DNA of 64,000 bases from Massilia phyllostachyos (lineage in GTDB: Bacteria > Pseudomonadota > Gammaproteobacteria > Burkholderiales > Burkholderiaceae_D): contig NZ_JAJNOC010000001.1 of the NCBI RefSeq assembly GCF_021044825.1, forward strand, positions 1,240,001-1,304,000, given 5' to 3'. Within the stretch, counting starts at the first letter, position 1. Each line of letters opens with the position of its first letter. Shown piece after piece: positions 23,347 to 32,453 of the stretch. The position numbers and the translations under genes were made by a program. The notes below the pieces were generated by a model. The model was given only the letters and a program-made list of their open reading frames with translations, was not told the DNA's origin and did no database searches.

Positions 23347-26098
23347 GTCCCGGCGGCAGGGCGTCGCCCAGCATGCGGGTCTCGACCGCCTGGTCGAGTT
23401 CCACGACCTCGCGCACCATCGCGGGCCAGGCGGGCGGGGCGCCGCTGGCGGACAGGCGCTTCAAGACCTCGTCGCGCACCGCTTGCTTGACGTCGCGCGA
23501 GCGGTCGCCGGTCATGCGGGCGATGTGGGCGGCGGCGAAGCCGGCCGGTTCGATCTTCTTCCAGTCCAGCTGCAGGAGCTGGTTCAGCCAGCCTTCCGCC
23601 GATGCGGCGGGCGCCACCTCGTGCGCGGCGCCGTGGAAGGACTGGCGCGCTCCCACGCGGCCCAGCGCCCACAGGTAGCGCGCATAGCGGGCGCTCGCGC
23701 GCGCATCGATCTTCGGGCCCGTCGGCATCTCCATGATCTGTTCGATCAGCCAGTCGCCGATCTCGGCCTTGTAGGCGGACGGAATGCGCTCGAGCGAAGC
23801 GCCGACGCGCAGCATGTCGTCCTCGCTGCCGTCGACCAGGGTGACCGGGCGGCGGCCGCGTTCCGATTCGTCGGCCTGCAGGTTGAAGGCGAAGTCGTCG
23901 AGCAGGCGCAGTTGGGCATCAAGCGACAGGCCGCCGGCCACGCGCCGCCACAGGGTCCACCATTCGGCGCGCGCCTGGCTGTCCTTGTGGTACTGCACGC
24001 CGGTCTCGAACATGGCCCACAGCTGCTCCATGCGCCATTCGTCGAGCGGGTGGCCGAAGCCGGGACGCAGGCAGTAGCCGGCCAGGTTCAGCCACACGCG
24101 TTCGTGTTCGCTCGACCTGCGGCGGCCCCTGGCGCGCGCGAGGAGGGCGTCGAACAGGCGGCGCAGCAGCGGCGTGGTCCAGCGCTCGCGCGCGCCGAGC
24201 AGGTGTTCCAGGTTGGCGCGCAGCTGGCGCACCTCGCGCGGGTCGACCTGCTGCGAGCGGTTGCCGAAGATGCGGTCGATGCGGGCGATGGCATCGTCCA
24301 GCGCCATCGGCAGCGCGACCTCGTCCTCCGCTGCTTCCGCTTCGCCGCGCAACTGGAATTCGAGGCGCCAGCGCTGCGCCGGATCGTCCTCGGCGACGCA
24401 GAAGATTTCCAGCGTGCCGACTTCGGACAGCGCCGTCGCCAGCTGCACCGGGATGTCCGTCGTGCGCGAGCTGCGCAGCACGGTGGAGATGGCCGGCAGG
24501 CGCACGATGTCGGCGGCGGGCAGGTCGAACAGCTCGCCCGCCTGCGGCAGCGCGCCGCCCGGGTCGCTGTTCGACGAGACCAGGTGGAAGCGCACCGGCC
24601 GCCCGAGGCGCAGGGCGAAGCTGCGTTCCGTCAGGCGCACTTCCTCGCCGGCCGGCGCGCCGCGCGGCAGCAGACAGACCGCACGCACCGTGTCGCCGGA
24701 CTGCTCCGCATCGAGCAGCAGGTAGTAGTTGCGCGCCGAGCCGCTTTCGATGCTCGGCGCCTGTCCAGCACGCGCCAGCGAATAGGCGACGCCGCCGCGC
24801 GCGACGGCCACGTCCGGATCCTCGTTGTGCAGCACCGTGACCGGCGCGCCGCGCCAGTGCGACAGCACGCTTGCCAGGCGCTCGGCCAGCGCCGCGCCGC
24901 GGAACACGCCGCCGTTGAGCAGCAGGGTGTCGGGCACGCCCTGCGCATGCTGGGCGAGGAAGGCGGCCAGGTGGCGCGTGATCGCGGGGTCGCTCGCATA
25001 GGGCAGGCCGAATTCGACGATGCCGGCGCGCGCGCGTTTCGGGCTTTCCTGCGCTTCGTTCAGGGGGAAGAAGCCGTCCAGCACGATGCGTTGCACATCC
25101 TCGCGCGTGATGGTGGCCGAACGGCTGGCGCCGATCAGGCGCGAACCCGCGCCGAGCAGGGTGACGCTGACCTGGTCCGGCGCGTCGGGCGCCAGCAGTT
25201 GTTCCTTGGCGGCGCGGCAGCGTTCCATCAACTGGGCCAGGCGGGCGGCGCTTAAACGTTCCGGGTTCCCCAGGCGCGATTCGGCCAGGTGCGCCAGCGC
25301 CAGGTCCATATTGTCGCCGCCGAGGATCAGGTGGTTGCCGACGCCGATGCGGGTCAGCGTCGGCTGGCCGTCCTGGCCCACTTCCACTTTCACGAGACTG
25401 AAGTCGGTGGTGCCGCCGCCGACGTCGGCCACCAGCACCAGCTTTGTTTCAGCAAGATCTTGCGCCAGGGTTGCGCGATGACGGTACAGCCAGTCGTAGA
25501 GCGCGGCCTGCGGCTCTTCCAGCAGGCGCAGCTCCGGCAGGCCGGCCATGCGCGCGGCTTCCAGCGTCAGCGCACGGGCGCCTTCGTCGAAGGAAGCAGG
25601 GACGGTGAGGACGATCTGCTGTTTCGCCAGCGGAGACTTCGGGAAGCGCTTGTCCCAGGCCGCGCGCAGGTGCGCGAGATAGCTGGCGCTGGCCGCGACC
25701 GGCGAGACCTTGGCCACATCCGCGTCTTCGGCGCCCCAGGGCAGGATGGGCGCCATGCGGTCGACGCCCGCATGCGAGAGCCAGCTCTTGGCGCTGGCGA
25801 CCAGCCGTCCCGGCGTCTGCGCGCCGAGCACGCGCGCCAGGCGGCCGACGGCGACGCGCTCGACGCCGGCGGGATCATGGAACACCCACGGCAACTGGAG
25901 TTCACCGGCCGCGAGTTCGTTATCAAGCGGGTGATAGCGCATCGACGGCAGCAGCGGGCTGCCGGCCACTTCGCCCGGCGCCACCAGCTGTTCGATGGCC
26001 AGCAAGTCGACCTGCGCCTGGGTCTGCGCTTTTCCTTGCGCAGCATAAGCGAGCACCGTATTGGTGGTGCCCAGGTCGATGCTGACGAGGTACTTCAC
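23330..26098 (-). CDS. large Hsp70-like ATPase with long C-terminal extension
   Basis: The 922-residue protein has an Hsp70 nucleotide-binding domain at about 1-450: SIDLGTTNTVLAYA (phosphate 1), ADVGGGTTDFSLV (phosphate 2), LGGDNMDLALAHL and LLLNGGVFRGAALAERL (adenosine site). After a beta-rich stretch there are some 400 mostly helical residues that do not resemble the DnaK substrate lid; this region fits what Pfam calls DUF3731. The GTG start at 26098 overlaps the stop of the upstream Hsp70 gene as GTGA, so translation is coupled. Open frame upstream of the GTG is shadow. It is the third gene of a DUF2760-Hsp70-Hsp70 operon; clients are unknown. Confidence 0.85.
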   Translation of the reverse strand: MKYLVSIDLGTTNTVLAYAAQGKAQTQAQVDLLAIEQLVAPGEVAGSPLLPSMRYHPLDNELAAGELQLPWVFHDPAGVERVAVGRLARVLGAQTPGRLVASAKSWLSHAGVDRMAPILPWGAEDADVAKVSPVAASASYLAHLRAAWDKRFPKSPLAKQQIVLTVPASFDEGARALTLEAARMAGLPELRLLEEPQAALYDWLYRHRATLAQDLAETKLVLVADVGGGTTDFSLVKVEVGQDGQPTLTRIGVGNHLILGGDNMDLALAHLAESRLGNPERLSAARLAQLMERCRAAKEQLLAPDAPDQVSVTLLGAGSRLIGASRSATITREDVQRIVLDGFFPLNEAQESPKRARAGIVEFGLPYASDPAITRHLAAFLAQHAQGVPDTLLLNGGVFRGAALAERLASVLSHWRGAPVTVLHNEDPDVAVARGGVAYSLARAGQAPSIESGSARNYYLLLDAEQSGDTVRAVCLLPRGAPAGEEVRLTERSFALRLGRPVRFHLVSSNSDPGGALPQAGELFDLPAADIVRLPAISTVLRSSRTTDIPVQLATALSEVGTLEIFCVAEDDPAQRWRLEFQLRGEAEAAEDEVALPMALDDAIARIDRIFGNRSQQVDPREVRQLRANLEHLLGARERWTTPLLRRLFDALLARARGRRRSSEHERVWLNLAGYCLRPGFGHPLDEWRMEQLWAMFETGVQYHKDSQARAEWWTLWRRVAGGLSLDAQLRLLDDFAFNLQADESERGRRPVTLVDGSEDDMLRVGASLERIPSAYKAEIGDWLIEQIMEMPTGPKIDARASARYARYLWALGRVGARQSFHGAAHEVAPAASAEGWLNQLLQLDWKKIEPAGFAAAHIARMTGDRSRDVKQAVRDEVLKRLSASGAPPAWPAMVREVVELDQAVETRMLGDALPPGLRLLR

Positions 26099-27939
26099 TG
26101 CTGGCGGACGTCGAACTCGATCTTCCAGCGCTGGCCGTCCCGCGCGACGGCCGCCAGTTCCAGCGTGCCGGCATCCGTGGCGAGCGCATGCAGCTTGACC
26201 TGCACCACGTCGCCGGCCACGCGGCCCTCCGCCGGCAGGGTCGCCTGGATCTCGCCCAGTTCCTGCAGCTCGTCCGGACCCCAGAACTCCAGCACCTCGC
26301 CGATGCGGTCCTGGCGGCGCGTGGTCGAGCCGAAGAAGCGGAAGTTCACGGGCTCGCCGATGACCAGGCCGAACTCCTGGCCCGGCAGTTCGAGCTCGCT
26401 GCCTTCTTCCATCCCGAACGGCGCCACGCACAGTGCCTCGATCGGCGGCTCCATCCCGGGAATCGCCGGCATCGACGATTCCACGCCGACGTAGTAGGAC
26501 CGCGCCGTGCCGCCGCGGATGCGCACGCCGCCGCCACGGCGGGCGTAGCTGAAGTAGGCCGCGCCGCGCGCGACCGCGAGGTCGAGGTCCGCGCCTTCGA
26601 GCATGCGCGCCGGTTCCGCGCCTTCCATGTAGAGCCAGTCGTTGATGGTGTCCATCACGCGCTTGGCCAGGATGCTTGATTTGAACACGCCGCCGTTGAA
26701 CAGCACCGCGCTCGGGTGCAGGAAGGTGTGGTCCGCATTGACTGCGCCGCCGAAGCCTTCCAGCTCCGCGGTGGCGCCGGCCTGGCGCGCCAGGAACGCC
26801 GCCAGGTGCTTCGTGATCGCGGCGTCCTGCGCATATGGCAGGCCGACCTGGGTCAGGCCGGCGCGGGTACGCACGGCGGGACGCGCCGTCGCTTCCACGC
26901 GCGGGAAGAAGCCGTCGGTGATGAATGCCGTGACTTCGTCGCGCGTGAGTTCGGTGCGGATCGAGCCGCCGATGAGTTTCGAGCCGCGGCTCGGGACCAC
27001 GATCGGCCACACGGTGGCATTCGCGTCGGCCAGCAGGTGTTCCTTGGCGCTGCGGCAGCCGTAGGTCAGGGCGCGCATCTGCCAGGAATCCAGCTGGGTG
27101 CCGGTGGCCTGGAGTTTGCGTGCAACGAAGTGGGCCAGCGCCAGGTCCATATTGTCGCCGCCCAGCAGGATGTGGTCGCCCACGGCCACGCGGTGCGGCT
27201 CCAGCTTGCCGTCACGCTCGAGGATCGCGATCAGCGAAAAGTCGCTGGTGCCGCCGCCGACGTCCACGACCAGCACGATGTCGCCGGCCTTGACCTGCTT
27301 GCGCCAGGCGCCTTTCGAACCCTGGATCCAGCTGTACAGCGCCGCCTGCGGCTCTTCCAGCAGGGTCGGCGCAAAGCCTGCGTTACGCGCCGCTTCCGCG
27401 GTGAGTTCGCGCGCACCCGGGTCGAACGACGCCGGAATCGTGACGGTGACCTGCTGCTGGTCGAACGGCGCGTCCGGATGCGCCGCGTTCCAGGCCTGGC
27501 GCAGGTGGTCGAGGTAGCGGGTCGAGGCTTCCAGCGGCGAGACGCGCGCGACTTCGTCCGGCGCGTCGTGCGGCAGGATGGCGGCGCGGCGATCCACGCT
27601 CGGGTGGCTCAGCCAGCTCTTGGCCGAGGACACCAGGCGGATCGGCGTGGTGGCGCCGCGGCTGCGGGCCATCTCGCCGGCGATCTTGCTTTCACCGTTC
27701 GGGTTCCATGGCAGGCCGAGTTCTCCCGGCGCCAGTTCGTCCGGGTGCGGCAGGTAAAGGAAGGAGGGCAGCAGCGGCAGCGCCTCGACGGTGCCCGGCG
27801 CGGTCAGCTGCGGGACCGGCAGGACGCCGTCGACGGTCTTCTCGCCGTCGCTGGACTGCAGGTTGACATAGGACAGGGCGCTGTGCGTGGTGCCCAGGTC
27901 GATGCCGATGGCGTAGCGTGCGTTGTCAGGACCGCTCAC
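26095..27939 (-). CDS. Hsp70-like chaperone/ATPase, first of a tandem pair
   Basis: The 614-residue protein has Hsp70 motifs AIGIDLGTTHSALSYV, VVDVGGGTSDFSLIA, LLGGDNMDLALAHFV and VLFNGGVFKSSILAKRV. The last 130 residues are beta-rich and take the place of a normal substrate-binding domain; no DnaK-type helical lid is evident. It shares blocks such as VSSAKSWLSH and the VARVSPLEAS region with the next gene, so the two are diverged paralogues. The ATG overlaps the DUF2760 stop codon (ATGA), and its own stop overlaps the next start (GTGA). No dnaJ or grpE gene is nearby, so it either borrows the general co-chaperones or works without them. Confidence 0.88.
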   Translation of the reverse strand: MSGPDNARYAIGIDLGTTHSALSYVNLQSSDGEKTVDGVLPVPQLTAPGTVEALPLLPSFLYLPHPDELAPGELGLPWNPNGESKIAGEMARSRGATTPIRLVSSAKSWLSHPSVDRRAAILPHDAPDEVARVSPLEASTRYLDHLRQAWNAAHPDAPFDQQQVTVTIPASFDPGARELTAEAARNAGFAPTLLEEPQAALYSWIQGSKGAWRKQVKAGDIVLVVDVGGGTSDFSLIAILERDGKLEPHRVAVGDHILLGGDNMDLALAHFVARKLQATGTQLDSWQMRALTYGCRSAKEHLLADANATVWPIVVPSRGSKLIGGSIRTELTRDEVTAFITDGFFPRVEATARPAVRTRAGLTQVGLPYAQDAAITKHLAAFLARQAGATAELEGFGGAVNADHTFLHPSAVLFNGGVFKSSILAKRVMDTINDWLYMEGAEPARMLEGADLDLAVARGAAYFSYARRGGGVRIRGGTARSYYVGVESSMPAIPGMEPPIEALCVAPFGMEEGSELELPGQEFGLVIGEPVNFRFFGSTTRRQDRIGEVLEFWGPDELQELGEIQATLPAEGRVAGDVVQVKLHALATDAGTLELAAVARDGQRWKIEFDVRQQ

Positions 27940-28508
27940 AGTTCCACCTCCGCCGGGGCCAGCACGCGCGCGTCGTGCTTCTCGGCCAGCTGCGGCAGCG
28001 TGACCTTGCTCGCGCGCCAGCCACGGTGCGACAGCGTGCCCTTGAACGGCGCCTGGCCGACCACGTTGCCGGTCAGGCGCACGCTGGCGGCGTCGAAGCC
28101 TTCTTCCAGCGTCAGGCGCGACCCTTCGGCCTCGGCGCGCACCGGCTCGATGGTGAAGTGCTCGCGCAGTACGCGCGCGCAGCCTTCGTGCACGACGCGG
28201 GCGGCGGCGCCGATGTCGGCATCCGAATAGGCGGCCAGGTTTTCCTGGGTGAAGTCGATCAGGCGCGCTTCGCGCTGGAAAAGGCTCAGCAGTTGCAGGG
28301 CCGATTCGGCGCTCGGGGCACGCAGGACCGGGGCGGCCGGCACAGGAGCCGGGGCCGGGGTTGGCGCAGGCGCCGGTGCGGCGACCGGGCCAACCCCGTC
28401 ATCGCGCACACGCGCGGCGAACTCGGCGTCGCCGAGCGACTTGAAGAAGGCGCCAAAGGCGATCGAAAGCCGGCTGAAGAAGCCGGGCAGCTGGGCTGGA
28501 GTGTTCAT
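27936..28508 (-). CDS. DUF2760 family protein
   Basis: The 190-residue protein begins with an amphipathic stretch (GFFSRLSIAFGAFFKSLG), followed by a Pro/Ala-rich linker (about 45-62) and a DUF2760-like domain (ALQLLSLFQREARLIDFTQE; HEGCARVLREHF; GWRASKVTLP). DUF2760 genes are commonly found directly before Hsp70-like genes, as here, where a 4-base overlap couples it to the next gene. It may be a partner or adaptor of the two ATPases. The start at 28508 is chosen by homology; the ribosome site is weak. The role is unknown. Confidence 0.82.
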   Translation of the reverse strand: MNTPAQLPGFFSRLSIAFGAFFKSLGDAEFAARVRDDGVGPVAAPAPAPTPAPAPVPAAPVLRAPSAESALQLLSLFQREARLIDFTQENLAAYSDADIGAAARVVHEGCARVLREHFTIEPVRAEAEGSRLTLEEGFDAASVRLTGNVVGQAPFKGTLSHRGWRASKVTLPQLAEKHDARVLAPAEVEL

Positions 28509-28651
28509 TCTTGATGTTCTGCAGGGGTAAGGGACGGGCGCGCTGTCGGACAGCGTCGGGAGCCAAGGTCCGGAAAACGCGCATGATACCAGTTCAGCCA
28601 CACTGGCCGCACGCGCCACCTTTGTTCGCGGACAGACCGTACGTTTGATTA

Positions 28652-28762
28652 GTTAGCCGAAAGACCGCCACCCCGGCAAAGGCCGGGTCCAATTTTGCAT
28701 GCGTACCGACTGCTCAACAAAATTAAGCGCCGGCCTGCGCCGGTGCAACGGTCTTGCGGCTA
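28652..28762. repeat. palindromic intergenic element, second copy of the CCGG-core type
   Basis: TTAGCCGAAAGACCG on the left and CGGTCTTGCGGCTAA on the right are inverted with one mismatch. Inside them, CCCCGGCAAAGGCCGGG and GCCGGCCTGCGCCGG form further stems around an AT-rich centre (ATTTTGC, AAAATTA). The overall plan matches the element at 1381-1488. It fills the gap between the Hsp70 operon's upstream region and the 3' end of the BCCT gene. Confidence 0.65.
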
Positions 28763-30277
28763 ACGAGACGCCATCTCCCGCATCTTCCGGCGAATCTCCT
28801 TTTCGCGCCGCGCCTCCACCAGCCAGTCCTCGCGCAGCCCGCGCCACAGCGCAATCACCATCAGCACGATCACCAGCGCGAACGGCAGCGCAAACAGGAT
28901 GGTCGCGGTCTGCACCGCGTCGATGCCGCCCGCCAGCAGCAGGCTGATGGCGATGCCGGCGATCAGCACGCCCCACACCAGCTTGGTGCGGGTCGGCGGG
29001 TTCGGGTCGCCGCCGCGGCTCATCATGCCGAGCACCAGCACGGCCGAGTCGCCCGAGGTCACGAAGAACACCACCACCAGCAGGGTCGCGACCACCGACA
29101 TGATTCTCCCGAAGGGCATGGCATCGAACAGCGCGAACAGCGCGGTGGCGACGTCGCCCTTGACCGCTTCGGACAGCGGCACGTGCTGCCAGATTTCCAT
29201 GTAGAGCGCAGTGCCCCCGAAGATCGAGAACCAGACGAAGGCAGCCAGCGAGGGCGCCAGCACGGTGCCGACGATGAATTCGCGGATGGTGCGCCCGCGC
29301 GAGACGCGCGCGATGAACAGGCCGACGAACGGCGACCACGAGATCCACCAGGCCCAGTAGAAGATGGTCCAGTTGGCCACCCAGCTGCTGTCGCGGAAGG
29401 GCGTGGCGCGCAGGCTCATGCGGAACAGTTCGCTGGCATAGCTGCCCAGGGTATTCGTGAAGGTGTCGATGATCGCCACCGTCGGCCCGAGCAGAAACAC
29501 GACCAGCGCGAGCAGGGCCGCCACCATCATGTTCAGGTTGGACAGCAGCTTGACGCCTTTTTCCACACCCGAGACTGCCGACGCGATGAACATGGCGGCG
29601 GTCACGATGATGATCGCCACCTGCGAGGTGGGGCTGATGTCCAGGCCGAACACGGCGTTCAGGCCGCTGTTGATCTGCAGCGCGCCGACCCCGAGCGAGG
29701 CGGCGACACCGAAGGCGGTGGCGACCACTGCCAGGCCGTTGAACAGTCCCGACATCGTGCGCACCGGACGCCAGGGGAGCGATTCGGTGACGGTGCTGAT
29801 CAGGGAATTGCCGCCGCGGCGGTACTGGAAGAAGGCGATCGCCAGCGCCACCACGCTGTACACGGCCCAGGGGTGGATGCCCCAGTGGAAGAACACATAG
29901 CGCATCGCGGCATTCGCCGCTTCCGGCGTGCCGCCGGTGATGCCGGGCGGCGGCGTGACGTAGTGCGAGACCGGCTCGGCCACGCCCCAGAACACCAGGC
30001 CGATGCCCATGCCGGCAGCGAACAGCATGGCGAACCAGCTGCCGATGCTGAATTCGGGTTCGTCATCCTCGCCGCCCAGGCGCAGTTGCCCGTAGCGGCT
30101 GAAGGCGACGTAGGCCGCGAACAGCACCAGGCCGAGCACCACCCAGAGATAGAACCAGCCGAAGTTGCGGGTGAGGGCGGCGAGCATGGTGTCGAATACG
30201 CCGGCCATATTGGTCGGGGCGATGATGCCCCATAAAACGATCAGAAAAATGAAGCCCGCAGAGCAGAGCATTTGCAT
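28760..30277 (-). CDS. BCCT-family betaine/carnitine/choline transporter
   Basis: The 505-residue protein has about 12 membrane segments and the BCCT signatures FWGVAEPVSHYV, FHWGIHPWAVYSVVALA and the Trp-rich block TIFYWAWWISWSPFVGLFIA. It moves quaternary ammonium solutes such as glycine betaine, usually with Na+, and serves osmoprotection. The C-terminus is short and basic (EKEIRRKMREMASR), shorter than osmosensing tails in BetP. The start at 30277 is fixed by a perfect AAGGAGG site. It is transcribed alone. Confidence 0.9.
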   Translation of the reverse strand: MQMLCSAGFIFLIVLWGIIAPTNMAGVFDTMLAALTRNFGWFYLWVVLGLVLFAAYVAFSRYGQLRLGGEDDEPEFSIGSWFAMLFAAGMGIGLVFWGVAEPVSHYVTPPPGITGGTPEAANAAMRYVFFHWGIHPWAVYSVVALAIAFFQYRRGGNSLISTVTESLPWRPVRTMSGLFNGLAVVATAFGVAASLGVGALQINSGLNAVFGLDISPTSQVAIIIVTAAMFIASAVSGVEKGVKLLSNLNMMVAALLALVVFLLGPTVAIIDTFTNTLGSYASELFRMSLRATPFRDSSWVANWTIFYWAWWISWSPFVGLFIARVSRGRTIREFIVGTVLAPSLAAFVWFSIFGGTALYMEIWQHVPLSEAVKGDVATALFALFDAMPFGRIMSVVATLLVVVFFVTSGDSAVLVLGMMSRGGDPNPPTRTKLVWGVLIAGIAISLLLAGGIDAVQTATILFALPFALVIVLMVIALWRGLREDWLVEARREKEIRRKMREMASR

Positions 30278-30717
30278 GGCGCCTCCTTGTTCAGTGCATG
30301 CGGCGCCATCCGGGGTGCAGGCGCGGCGGGGCGCGCGGTCGGAAACCGGGATGGCTGGTTGGGTGGGCATGGTTGATGCCGCGGCGGCACGGCGCTCCGG
30401 TGTCGGTCAGCGGGCGTGCCGTTTTATGGATGAGCCCATGATTCGGGCGAGCGGAATTGCAGGCTGGCAGGGGCCAGTCGGGCTGTATTGTAGCCGAAGC
30501 AATAGATTTGCACAAATGCAGGTGTGGTATCTGCGCAGCATCTTGTTTTTAAAGCCTCTGTGAAGTGGCGGTGCTGATAGTTCTGTTCCATAGGGAAACT
30601 AAAGGATTTCCCTGAGATAGTCACTTCGTGAATGGCGACTATCATGGATCGCAATTTGATTTCTATCTTGAAGCGTCCATACTGGAGGTATCCAAAAATT
30701 TTCTTGAAGAGAACATC
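30278..30717. other. 440-bp intergenic region upstream of BCCT and a small gene, with two hairpins
   Basis: The left part is ordinary GC-rich DNA upstream of the BCCT gene. The right part (30480-30717) is AT-richer and holds AGGGAAA-8-TTTCCCT (30592-30613) and GATAGTC-14-GACTATC (30616-30643), two perfect inverted repeats side by side, upstream of the small gene at 30718. They could form tandem stems in its leader or bind regulators. No other gene is evident. Confidence 0.5.
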
Positions 30718-30906
30718 ATGCCTACCTCCCTGCCGGTTTCCGCCAACGTCGCCAGTCTCGCATTCGCTTACATCGCGCGCCTGTTCCGCAAGGCGCCGGC
30801 ACGCAAGACCGACGGCGTCGATCTCCGGGCCCTGTACAACATGAGCCGCGGCCGCGATTCGGTGTCGCCCGCCGTGCTGCGCGAACTGGCGAAGAACGCC
30901 GCCTGA
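30718..30906 (+). CDS. 62-residue small protein, unknown
   Basis: The ATG at 30718 is preceded by GAAGAGAACATC, an acceptable ribosome site. The protein has a hydrophobic stretch (VASLAFAYIARLF) followed by a basic segment (RKAPARKTDGVD) and a short helical tail. A strong intrinsic terminator follows its stop codon by 20 bases, which argues for a real single-gene unit. An upstream in-frame ATG at 30628 would place the start inside the second hairpin and is less likely. No family recognised. Confidence 0.6.
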   Translation: MPTSLPVSANVASLAFAYIARLFRKAPARKTDGVDLRALYNMSRGRDSVSPAVLRELAKNAA

Positions 30907-30925
30907 TCCGCCTCCGCCCCGATCG

Positions 30926-30958
30926 AAACGCCCTGCCTCGAGCAGGGCGTTTGTTTTT
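30926..30958 (+). terminator. intrinsic terminator after the 62-residue gene
   Basis: AAACGCCCTGC and GCAGGGCGTTT form an 11-bp perfect stem with loop CTCGA, followed by GTTTTT. This is a textbook Rho-independent terminator. Confidence 0.9.
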
Positions 30959-31035
30959 CTGTCAAAGGGATGTTGCGCCGGTTCCCGCTGCGGTTATGCT
31001 TACACGGGAAGCTGACAACCTTTGTGGAGGCGACG

Positions 31036-31419
31036 ATGCTGGCACATGCGGATGCGATTGCAACAGTGGGCGTGCGCGATATCGAGGCGGCGCGCGAGTT
31101 CTACGGCAATGTCCTGGGACTGCTGGAAGAGGAAAGCGATCAGGAACAGGGTGGGGTGCTGATCTTCAGGAGCGGCAATTCCCGGGTCCAGGTCTACCGT
31201 TCGGACTATGCGGGCAGCAACCAGGCCACCGCCATCACCTGGGACCTTGGCGAGCGCATCGTGGAAATCGTCGATGCCCTGAAGGCCAAGGGCGCCACCT
31301 TCGAGCGCTACGACGTTCCCGGCATGCGCCTGGAAGGCGAACTCTACGTGTCGGACGGATTCAAGGTGACGTGGCTGAAAGACCCGGATGGCAATATCCT
31401 GAGCCTCTACGGTCGTTAA
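31036..31419 (+). CDS. VOC-family (glyoxalase/bleomycin-resistance fold) protein
   Basis: The 127-residue protein has the single-domain VOC pattern: VGVRDIEAAREFYGNVLGL at the start, and WLKDPDGNILSLYGR at the end, the latter with the usual DPDGN turn. VOC proteins are metal-dependent lyases, dioxygenases or drug-binding proteins; the specific role cannot be read. The start at 31036 is supported by TGGAGG just upstream; the upstream ATG at 30970 would overlap the preceding terminator region. Confidence 0.82.
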   Translation: MLAHADAIATVGVRDIEAAREFYGNVLGLLEEESDQEQGGVLIFRSGNSRVQVYRSDYAGSNQATAITWDLGERIVEIVDALKAKGATFERYDVPGMRLEGELYVSDGFKVTWLKDPDGNILSLYGR

Positions 31420-31438
31420 CGACCGCGGTTGCGAAGCG

Positions 31439-31537
31439 GTAGGGTGGGCGGTCCTCCGCCCACGCGTTCAACTCACGGATGCACAGTAACAGCGCATGGT
31501 GTAGTTGAACGCATGGGCAAAGGATTGCCCACCCTAG
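31439..31537. repeat. GTAGGGTGGGC inverted-repeat element, copy 1
   Basis: GTAGGGTGGGC (31439-31449) and GCCCACCCTAG (31527-31537) bound a symmetric block; within it, CGCGTTCAACT and AGTTGAACGCA are also inverted, and GTGGGCGG-CCGCCCAC makes an inner hairpin. Shorter relatives lie at 35476-35520 and 49332-49362. It sits between the convergent VOC and DUF2145 genes. Confidence 0.7.
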
Positions 31538-31550
31538 GGTTTTCCAGGCA

Positions 31551-32450
31551 TTAAGGCGCCATCGGGATGACCTCGTCGTCTGGCCCCGGCTCACACGCCG
31601 CGCCGAGCGGCTCCCAACCGCGCCGCACGACGATGCGGCCGTTGGCGTGGCACAGCTCGACCCGCTTCGTCTGCGGCGCCTGTTGACGCACGAAAGTTTC
31701 GATCGCGTCCGGCACGCTGACGCGCAGGGCCAGCGCATGCGTATCTTCCAGCGGATGGTCATTCAGGTGCACCAGCGGCACGAACTGCCCGGCGAACATC
31801 AGCCAGTGCGAGGGAATTTTTACCGGCCCTGCCGTATAACCCTGTTCGCGCAGCCATTGCTGGGCGTGTTCCCGCGCGTGGTCGCCCGTATCGAGCCGGC
31901 CCCAGGCGCTGGCGATCAGCTCGGCGACCCAGCCGTTGCAGTTCTGGTAGCGGGTGCCGAAGGCATAGGCGTTGGCGCTGTACTGGCCGGCCAGCAGCGA
32001 CAGGGCCAGGCGCTTGTCGAGCGCGGCCTGCTCCAGCGGCGCCGCCGCTTTGTCCGGCGGAAACAGCAGGGCGATGTGGCCGCGCGACGGCTCGTCGGCG
32101 CCCAGCGCGAAACCCGAGATGCCCTGGTCGAACAGTTGGGGACGCGATTCTTCGCAGGCGTAATACAGCTGGCGCACGGCCCAGCGGCCGCCGGGATTGT
32201 CGCGCAGGGCGATGCCGGCGTGGGAGTAGAGCAGGCCGAAGCGGCTCAGGTCGAGGCCGGCGCGGGCAATCACGGCGACGCGCGCTCCGGACCGGTTCAA
32301 CTCGTCCTTGACGGCGCCGGCAAAGCGCAGCACCCGGTCCTGTTCGGTGGCCGAAAGTTCGGTCGAGCGTTCGCAGAAGGTGGGCAGGCCTGCCCATGCG
32401 CCCGCGCTCGCCGTCAGGAGCAGCGCGGCCAGCGCGGCGCGGAAGAACAT
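31551..32450 (-). CDS. DUF2145 family secreted protein
   Basis: The 299-residue protein has a signal peptide (cleaved near residue 20, AWA-G). The body matches DUF2145: RFGLLYSHAGIALRDNPGG, WAVRQLYYACEE, the Cys/Asn-containing YQNCNGWVAELIASAWG, and the SHWLMFAGQFVPLVHLNDHP block. A His near the N-terminal third and a Cys in NCNGW suggest a papain-like NlpC/P60-type fold, but activity is unproven. It starts 3 bases after the stop of the gene upstream (32454-32927), so the two form an operon. Confidence 0.85.
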   Translation of the reverse strand: MFFRAALAALLLTASAGAWAGLPTFCERSTELSATEQDRVLRFAGAVKDELNRSGARVAVIARAGLDLSRFGLLYSHAGIALRDNPGGRWAVRQLYYACEESRPQLFDQGISGFALGADEPSRGHIALLFPPDKAAAPLEQAALDKRLALSLLAGQYSANAYAFGTRYQNCNGWVAELIASAWGRLDTGDHAREHAQQWLREQGYTAGPVKIPSHWLMFAGQFVPLVHLNDHPLEDTHALALRVSVPDAIETFVRQQAPQTKRVELCHANGRIVVRRGWEPLGAACEPGPDDEVIPMAP

Positions 32451-32453
32451 TCT

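Noticed and set aside
26099..27010. Upstream extension of the large Hsp70-like gene
   Set aside because: The frame stays open over the other Hsp70 gene, but homology begins at the GTG at 26098, which forms a GTGA overlap with the upstream stop.
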